From Azospirillum soli (GTDB taxonomy: Bacteria > Pseudomonadota > Alphaproteobacteria > Azospirillales > Azospirillaceae): DNA of 64,000 bases. The stretch covers positions 124,001 through 188,000 of the forward strand of contig NZ_JAGINQ010000001.1 of assembly GCF_017876165.1 (NCBI RefSeq), in the 5' to 3' direction. Shown here piece after piece: positions 58,539 to 64,000 of this stretch (the stretch's first letter is position 1; each line of letters opens with the position of its first letter). Under the pieces are notes generated by a model that ran no database searches, was not told where the DNA came from, and worked only from the letters and a program-made list of their open reading frames with translations. The position numbers and the translations under genes are program-made.

Positions 58539-59882
58539 TCAATGCTCCCCGGTGATGACCTTCCGGATCCGCCGCACACCGGACCACACGAACGCGATGA
58601 TGACCGGGATCATCAGCCCGACGATCACGTCCGGATCGACCTTCATGCCGAAGCCCTTTAGCCCCTTGGCGGCGTAGCCAACGATGCCGACGAGGTAATA
58701 GCTGATCGCCACGACCGACAGCCCCTCGACCGTCTCCTGCAGGCGCAGCTGCAACTGCGCCCGCTTGTCCATGGACTGGAGCAGTTCGGCGTTCTGCCCC
58801 TCAACGGCGATCTCGACCCTTGTCCGCAGCAGGTTGCTGGCGCGCGCCACCCGTTGCGACAGCGCGTCGAGCCGCGACTGCACCGCCTCGCAAGTCCGGA
58901 TCGCTGGGGCAAGGCGCCGGTCCATGAACTCGCCCACCGTGGGCAGCCCCTCGATGCGGACCTCGCGCAGCTCCTCGATCCGCTTCTCGACCAGTTCGTA
59001 ATAGGCCTGCGCCGCGCCGAAGCGGTAGGCGGTCTCCGCCGCGATCTGCTCCGTCTGCGCGGCCAGCAGGGTCAGCCGGTCCAGCAGTTCCCGCTCGTCC
59101 TCCAGCCCGCGCAGCTTGGCGATGCGCGCCGTAAGATCGGCCAGATCCGTTTCGATCGGCCCGATGCGCGGCAGCACCCCGCGCGCCACCGGCAGCGCCA
59201 GCAGGGCCATCACGCGGTAGGTTTCGATCTCCAGAAGCCGCTGCACGATGCGGCCAGCCTGATGCCCGGTCATGGTGTGGTCGGCCACGAGGACCCGCGA
59301 AAACCCGTCGCCATGGATGCGGAAGTCGGTCCAGGCCGTCGCCGCCCGCCCGGCGACCCGCGTGCCGACGTAGCTTTCCGACCCGAACATGGCCGCCAGC
59401 ATGTTGGCCGAGGGCTCCGGCGCGTCGGCGTCCAGCACGGCGACGTGAACGCCGACCATCAGCTCGCCCGGTAGCCCGGCCAGCCATTCACGGGGCACCG
59501 CGTTCAGCGCCGGGTCGAGGAACGGATCGACCAGCGCGCCCGCCGACGCGGCGCTCGGCCGGAACACGGTCCAGGTCGAGAATTCCGTGTGCCGCTCCCA
59601 CTTCAGGCGGAAGCTGCCGAAGGATCCGCTGTAGTGGGTGGCCCCATCGGGCGGGCGCGGCACGCCGGCCCAGTCGCACAGCTTTTCCAGCTGCTGGCGG
59701 TCCGCCTCGGACGCCCCCTCCCCCGACAGCATGGCGAGCATGGTGGCGCGCACCGGCGTGGCCAGCGTCTCCGACGGGCGCGCGTGCACCTCGTTGGTCA
59801 GCACGACGCGCAGCGCGTGATCCTTCAGCGGACGGGAGGCGGCCTCGGCGCTGCGGCTCAGCGCGACGGAGTCTTCGGACAT
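58539..59882 (-). CDS. DUF3422 family membrane protein
   Basis: The 447-aa product is a soluble N-terminal domain (about 1-330, with NEVHARPSETLATP, GSFRLKWERHTEFSTWTVF and the FGSESYVGTRV region), a coiled-coil zone (about 335-400) and one or two C-terminal helices (about 395-440, PDVIVGLMIPVIIAFVW). Conserved in alphaproteobacteria without a known function. GGAGG precedes the ATG at 59882. Divergent from tldD. Confidence 0.88.
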   Translation of the reverse strand: MSEDSVALSRSAEAASRPLKDHALRVVLTNEVHARPSETLATPVRATMLAMLSGEGASEADRQQLEKLCDWAGVPRPPDGATHYSGSFGSFRLKWERHTEFSTWTVFRPSAASAGALVDPFLDPALNAVPREWLAGLPGELMVGVHVAVLDADAPEPSANMLAAMFGSESYVGTRVAGRAATAWTDFRIHGDGFSRVLVADHTMTGHQAGRIVQRLLEIETYRVMALLALPVARGVLPRIGPIETDLADLTARIAKLRGLEDERELLDRLTLLAAQTEQIAAETAYRFGAAQAYYELVEKRIEELREVRIEGLPTVGEFMDRRLAPAIRTCEAVQSRLDALSQRVARASNLLRTRVEIAVEGQNAELLQSMDKRAQLQLRLQETVEGLSVVAISYYLVGIVGYAAKGLKGFGMKVDPDVIVGLMIPVIIAFVWSGVRRIRKVITGEH

Positions 59883-60057
59883 GGCGGCAACCTCCAACCT
59901 CTTCCAACGGCACCCAATTCAGCGGACGACGAGCCTTGCCGGACGGAGTTGCCGTCGCCACACTATAAGTTCGATCTTAGACCACATCGCGGGTGTGGGC
60001 GCGAGAGCGCCGCCATCCATACGCTCTCGTACAAAAGACCGATAGCCCGGAGTTTCC

Positions 60058-61491
60058 ATGAGCGCGCTCGCCGTCACCGACGATCTGTTCTTCAACCGCG
60101 CCGGCCTGGACCGTTCCCGTGTCGAAGGGATCGTGCACGACGCCCTCGGCGGCGCCGACGACGGGGAACTCTACCTCGAATACGCGCAGAGCGAATCGCT
60201 AGGCTGGGACGACGGCAAGCTGAAGTCGGCCAGCTTCGACACCACCCAGGGCTTCGGCCTGCGCGCCATCGCGGGCGAGGCGACCGGTTTCGCCCACGCC
60301 TCCAACCTGTCGGAGGAGGCCATCCGCCGCGCGGCGGCCACGGTCCGCGCCGTCCAGTCCGGCCACACCGGCACGGTGGCGGAACCGCCGCCGGGCACCA
60401 ACCGCGCGCTCTACATCCCCGACAACCCGCTGCACCTCGTGCCCTTCGAGGAAAAGGTGAAGCTGCTGGCCGACATCGACGCCTACGCCCGGTCGAAGGA
60501 CGAGCGCGTGCGGCAGGTCAGCTGCTCGATCAGCGGCGAATGGCAGGCGGTGCAGATCGTCCGCGCCGACGGCGTGCGAGTCGCCGACCTGCGCCCGCTG
60601 GTGCGCCTGAACGTCTCCGTCGTGGTGGCCGAGGGCGACCGTATGGAGACCGGCGGCTATGGCGGCGGCGGTCGCGTCACCTACGAACACTACATCCAGC
60701 CGGAGACGTGGCGCGGCTTCGTCGACGAGGCGCTTCGCCAAGCGCTCGTCAACCTCTCCTCCGTCCCGGCCCCGGCCGGCGAGATGACCGTCGTGCTCGG
60801 CAACGGCTGGCCCGGCATCCTGCTGCACGAGGCCATCGGCCATGGGCTGGAGGGCGATTTCAACCGCAAGAAGACCTCGGCCTTCGCCGGCCTGATGGGT
60901 CAGCGCATCGCCGCCCCCGGCGTGACCATCGTGGACGACGGCACCATCGAGAACAGCCGCGGCTCCATCAGCGTGGACGACGAAGGCACACCCGGCCAGT
61001 GCACCACGCTGATCGAGGACGGCATCCTGGTCGGCTACATGCAGGACCGCATGAACGCGCGCCTGATGGGCATGCGCCCGACCGGCAACGGCCGCCGCCA
61101 GAGCTTCGCCTACCACCCGATGCCGCGCATGACCAACACCGTGATGCGCCCCGGCGACCATGACCCGGAGGAAATCATCCGCTCGGTGAAGAAGGGCCTC
61201 TACGCCAAGAACTTCGGCGGCGGTCAGGTGGACATCACCAACGGCAAGTTCGTCTTCTCGGCCTCGGAAGCCTACCTGATTGAGGACGGCAAGCTCGGCC
61301 CGGCGGTGAAGGGCGCGACCCTGATCGGCAACGGCCCGGACAGCCTGACCCGCGTGTCGATGATCGGCAACGACACGAAGCTCGACCCCGGCGTCGGCAC
61401 CTGCGGCAAGGACGGCCAGGGCGTGCCCGTGGGCGTCGGCCAGCCGACTCTGCGCTTGGACGGCCTGACCGTGGGCGGCACGGCGGCGTAA
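60058..61491 (+). CDS. tldD: Metalloprotease TldD
   Basis: With TldE (PmbA), a zinc peptidase that trims peptides and modified peptides such as microcins. The 477-aa product has the HExxxH motif in LLHEAIGHGLEGDFNR and the metal-binding cysteine of the C-terminal block DPGVGTCGKDGQGVPVGVGQP. The partner tldE is not in the window. Length is normal. Confidence 0.94.
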   Translation: MSALAVTDDLFFNRAGLDRSRVEGIVHDALGGADDGELYLEYAQSESLGWDDGKLKSASFDTTQGFGLRAIAGEATGFAHASNLSEEAIRRAAATVRAVQSGHTGTVAEPPPGTNRALYIPDNPLHLVPFEEKVKLLADIDAYARSKDERVRQVSCSISGEWQAVQIVRADGVRVADLRPLVRLNVSVVVAEGDRMETGGYGGGGRVTYEHYIQPETWRGFVDEALRQALVNLSSVPAPAGEMTVVLGNGWPGILLHEAIGHGLEGDFNRKKTSAFAGLMGQRIAAPGVTIVDDGTIENSRGSISVDDEGTPGQCTTLIEDGILVGYMQDRMNARLMGMRPTGNGRRQSFAYHPMPRMTNTVMRPGDHDPEEIIRSVKKGLYAKNFGGGQVDITNGKFVFSASEAYLIEDGKLGPAVKGATLIGNGPDSLTRVSMIGNDTKLDPGVGTCGKDGQGVPVGVGQPTLRLDGLTVGGTAA

Positions 61492-61512
61492 GTCCTACAG
61501 AGCCGCCCCTTC

Positions 61513-61599
61513 TCCGTCATTCCTGCGAAGGCGGGAATCCAGGGCATTCCGATACGTTTCCGAGTTGCCCTGGATCCCCGCCTTCGCGGGGATGACGGA
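61513..61599. repeat. 34-bp inverted-repeat element between tldD and the ACT-domain gene
   Basis: Left arm 61513-61546 and right arm 61566-61599 are inverted copies with 31 of 34 matches and a 19-bp core. Each has TCCGTCAT, GCGAAGGCGGG and ATCCAGGGCA. Repeats of this type are widespread between genes in Proteobacteria. It lies just before the ribosome site of the next gene. Confidence 0.82.
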
Positions 61600-61627
61600 A
61601 AAATTTGGAATCGAATGGAGGCCAACG

Positions 61628-62152
61628 GTGTCCACTCTCGCGCTGGTATCGACCTTTTGCCCTGACCGCGTCGGCCTGATCTCCGGCATCACCGGCAACC
61701 TGTTCGAACTGGGCATCAACCTGCGCGACGCCACCTTCGCCGCCATGGGCCAGGGGGCAGAGTTCTCCGCCGTGTGCGAACTGCCCGCCGGCCTGTCCAC
61801 CGACGAGGTCCAGGCCAGCCTGTCCAGCCTGCCTGAACTGGCCGGCGCACAGATCAAGGTCACGCGCTACGACTTCGACCCGAACCCCGGCCCGCAGGCG
61901 CTGATCACCCACCGCGTCGAGGTCTCGGGCGGCGACCAGCCCGGCCTGATCGCGCGGCTGTCGGAGATCTTCACGCAGTTCCAGGCGAACATCGTCCGGC
62001 TCGATGCCCAGACCCTGCCGGACCGCGAGGGCGGGCGCTACGCCATCCGCTTCGCCGTGTCGATCCCGCCGGAGCGCGCCGACACCTGCCTGTCCGCCGT
62101 CGCCAACACGGCGGAAACCATGGGCCTGACCTGCAAGACGGAAAAGGCCTGA
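61628..62152 (+). CDS. Double ACT-domain protein (GcvR-like)
   Basis: The 174-aa product has two ACT domains (about 1-80, ALVSTFCPDRVGLISGITGN; and 90-174, VEVSGGDQPGLIARLSEIF), matching glycine cleavage repressor GcvR. I choose the GTG at 61628 with GGAGG six bases upstream; an upstream extension comes from the repeat. It may sense glycine or related amino acids; GcvA is not visible here. Confidence 0.84.
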   Translation: MSTLALVSTFCPDRVGLISGITGNLFELGINLRDATFAAMGQGAEFSAVCELPAGLSTDEVQASLSSLPELAGAQIKVTRYDFDPNPGPQALITHRVEVSGGDQPGLIARLSEIFTQFQANIVRLDAQTLPDREGGRYAIRFAVSIPPERADTCLSAVANTAETMGLTCKTEKA

Positions 62153-62239
62153 GCAAGGCCTCGGCGGGTTTTCCGGTTGCATTCATACGCATGATAATGT
62201 CATGGATCGGGCATATCACCCGATCATCACGACCATGGC

Positions 62240-64000
62240 GTGAAAAAGTTTGCGCTTGCCCTGACGCTTTCGTTGTTCTCCGGCGTTGTCCGCGCGGATG
62301 GGCTCGCGCCGACACTGTCGGATTGGGGTACGGTCGGCCTGCTCCAGACCCCGACCGCGCGCACGCTGCCGGACGGGGCGGTGACCACAGGGTTCACGAC
62401 GCTCGGCGACCTGCACCGTCACCTGACCGTGGGCGCCCAACTGCTCCCCGGCCTTGAGGTGACGGCGCGCGAGACGCTGTACCCCAGTTGGTACGGCCTC
62501 AGCGAACCCGGCGTGGACGTGAAGCTGCGCCTGCTGCGCGAGGGGGAGCATTGGCCCGCCCTCGCCATCGGCGGGCGCGACGTCACCGGCGCCGGACTCG
62601 ACCTGCCCGGCAAGGGCCGCTTTGCCGGCGAGTATCTGGTCGCCTCCCGCCGCTGGTGGGACTTCGACCTTAGCCTCGGACTCGGCTGGGGCGGGCTGGG
62701 CGACGCCGGGCACCTGCCGAACCCGCTCCGCTTCCTCGGCGGGCGCTTCAACCGCGACCGCGACCCGTCCGCCTGGCCCACCACGCGCGGCCCCCGCGCC
62801 TGGTTCACCGGCGACCGCGTGTCCCTGTTCGGCGGCGTGGAATGGCACACCCCGCTCGACGGCCTCAGCGTCAAGCTGGAGTACAGCGGCGACAGCTTCC
62901 GCGCCCAGCAGCAGGACGACCCGCTGTTCCTGCCCGGCATGCCGATCAGCGCCGGCCTCGCCTATCGACCCCTGTCCTGGCTGGAACTGGGCGCCGGAAT
63001 CGAGCAGGGCCAGCGCGCCATGCTGCGGCTGTCCGCCCGGTACGACCCGCGCGGAGAGGCGGAACCGCCGGCCACCGCCCCGCCCCCGGTCGGCCCCACC
63101 CGCCCGGCCCGAGAGGCCGCCCTGCCCGCCCCGGACCTCGTCGCTGTCACGCGGTCTCACGGCCTGCCCGCCCGAACTGCTCTCATCGCTGGCGACCACG
63201 CCGGCCTGTGGCTGGACTCGGCGGGGGCCGGCTCCGCCCCGCTCGCCCGGCAGGTCGGCCGCGCCGCCCGCATCCTCGCCGACGCCGCCCCGGCGGAGGT
63301 CGAACGCATCACCATCGTGACCGGCAACGCCGGCCTGGAGGGCACCGCCGTCACCCTCCTGCGCCGCGACGTGGAACGCGCCGCCGCTGGGCAGGGCAGC
63401 CCTGAGGAGATCTGGCGCACAACGCACATCGCCCCCACCGCCGGCCCGCCGCCCGATTGGCCGATGCGCTGGACGCTGGACCTGCGCCCGACCACGGAGG
63501 CCAGCCTGTTCGAGCAGAGCATCCCTCTGGTCTACCGCGTTTTCACCGACGTGGCGCTGGCCGCCGAACCGCTGCGGGGCCTTGTCCTCGGCGCGGGCTT
63601 GCGCATCAACCTGACGGACAACCTCGCTCTGCTCGACACCAGCGTCCTGCCCGCCGAGCGGCCGGTCCGCAGCGACCTGCCGCTTTACACCCTGTCTCCC
63701 CTGGAGGTGGAGCACCTGCACGGATCCTGGCTGACCAGCCCCACGCCAGGGTTGGCGACGCGCCTGTCCATAGGGCATTTCGAGGAGATGTTCAGCGGCA
63801 TCGGCGGCGAGGCTCTCTACCGCCCGATGGAGGCCCGATGGGCAGCCGGGCTGGACCTCAACCGCGTGTGGAAGCGCACGCCGGGCGATGCCCTGCGCGT
63901 CCTGCCCGACAGCGCCCGGACCACCGGCCACGCCAGCCTGTATCTGGAATCCTCCGGCGCCGACGCAACTGGCGTGCTGCGCCTTGGCCGCTATCTCGGC
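62240..64000 (+). CDS. YjbH-family outer-membrane/exopolysaccharide protein, truncated by window end
   Basis: The frame from the GTG at 62240 is open to the end (587 codons). It has a signal peptide (ending near VRA-DG, about 19) and blocks typical of YjbH proteins: WGTVGLLQTPTARTLPDGA near the N-terminus, and FSGIGGEALYRPMEARWAAG near residue 517. E. coli yjbEFGH is an extracellular-polysaccharide locus. No stop is seen before 64000, so the 3' end lies outside. Confidence 0.82.
   Translation, partial: MKKFALALTLSLFSGVVRADGLAPTLSDWGTVGLLQTPTARTLPDGAVTTGFTTLGDLHRHLTVGAQLLPGLEVTARETLYPSWYGLSEPGVDVKLRLLREGEHWPALAIGGRDVTGAGLDLPGKGRFAGEYLVASRRWWDFDLSLGLGWGGLGDAGHLPNPLRFLGGRFNRDRDPSAWPTTRGPRAWFTGDRVSLFGGVEWHTPLDGLSVKLEYSGDSFRAQQQDDPLFLPGMPISAGLAYRPLSWLELGAGIEQGQRAMLRLSARYDPRGEAEPPATAPPPVGPTRPAREAALPAPDLVAVTRSHGLPARTALIAGDHAGLWLDSAGAGSAPLARQVGRAARILADAAPAEVERITIVTGNAGLEGTAVTLLRRDVERAAAGQGSPEEIWRTTHIAPTAGPPPDWPMRWTLDLRPTTEASLFEQSIPLVYRVFTDVALAAEPLRGLVLGAGLRINLTDNLALLDTSVLPAERPVRSDLPLYTLSPLEVEHLHGSWLTSPTPGLATRLSIGHFEEMFSGIGGEALYRPMEARWAAGLDLNRVWKRTPGDALRVLPDSARTTGHASLYLESSGADATGVLRLGRYLG

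Overview
This window is high-GC chromosomal DNA from an alphaproteobacterium. Gene content and order point to Rhodospirillales and most closely to Azospirillum (inference): the run ruvCAB-ybgC-tolQRAB-pal-cpoB, a DhnA-type class I aldolase beside tkt and gap, an aa3-type cytochrome oxidase operon with CtaG and SURF1, a split glycine decarboxylase behind a tandem glycine riboswitch, and EF-P beside EpmA. Almost everything is core metabolism or cell envelope. I see no rRNA, tRNA, CRISPR array, prophage or transposase.

Layout. 44-9527 (minus): yebC, ruvC, ruvA, ruvB, ybgC, tolQ, tolR, tolA, tolB, pal, cpoB, mostly overlapping or a few bases apart. 9749-11915 (minus): DUF4164 coiled-coil gene, zapA, a 6S RNA, 5-formyl-THF cyclo-ligase, ymdB. 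12373-19652 (plus): transketolase, GAPDH, a glycosyltransferase, two small unknowns, class I aldolase, thiE, with an orphan HicB-like gene on the minus strand. 19654-24191: TSUP permease, CaCA-type antiporter (minus), FadL-type porin behind a palindromic operator, AcuI-like reductase. 24328-30644: epmA (minus), then efp, suhB, and an OmpA-like, TolQ/MotA-like and MotB-like gene. 30784-35516 (minus): glycine riboswitch, gcvT, gcvH, gcvPA, gcvPB. 35658-44970: lipoprotein (minus), ispH-thrB-rnhA, acyl-CoA ligase-NAT, then peroxiredoxin and DsbD-like (minus), and yqgE. 45029-58129 (minus): small unknown, GNAT, M16 peptidase, thrC, a GH5 glycosidase, M32 carboxypeptidase, SURF1, DUF983, ctaE, ctaG, a 46-aa membrane protein, ctaB, ctaD, ctaC. 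58539-64000: DUF3422 (minus), tldD, an ACT-domain GcvR-like protein, and a YjbH-family gene running off the window.

The most unusual feature is ruvC. Its frame carries a complete DUF559-type PD-(D/E)xK endonuclease domain after the resolvase domain. That segment lies between two inverted copies of a 46-47 bp palindromic repeat, matching at 43 of 46 positions. The interval is 501 bp, a multiple of three, and the ATGA overlap with ruvA is intact. This looks like a small mobile endonuclease cassette that entered the ruvC tail in frame. Four more inverted-repeat elements, at 24202, 30649, 41422 and 61513, sit between genes, and the first resembles an empty version of the ruvC cassette.

Secondary points of interest are a LiuR-like operator before the FadL porin, a RegA/RegR-like box far upstream of ctaC, an uncharacterised ion-channel-like pair (28113-30644), a leaderless GH5 enzyme, and several gene insertions into otherwise conserved orders. 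All functional calls come from reading the translated sequence; no database search was run.
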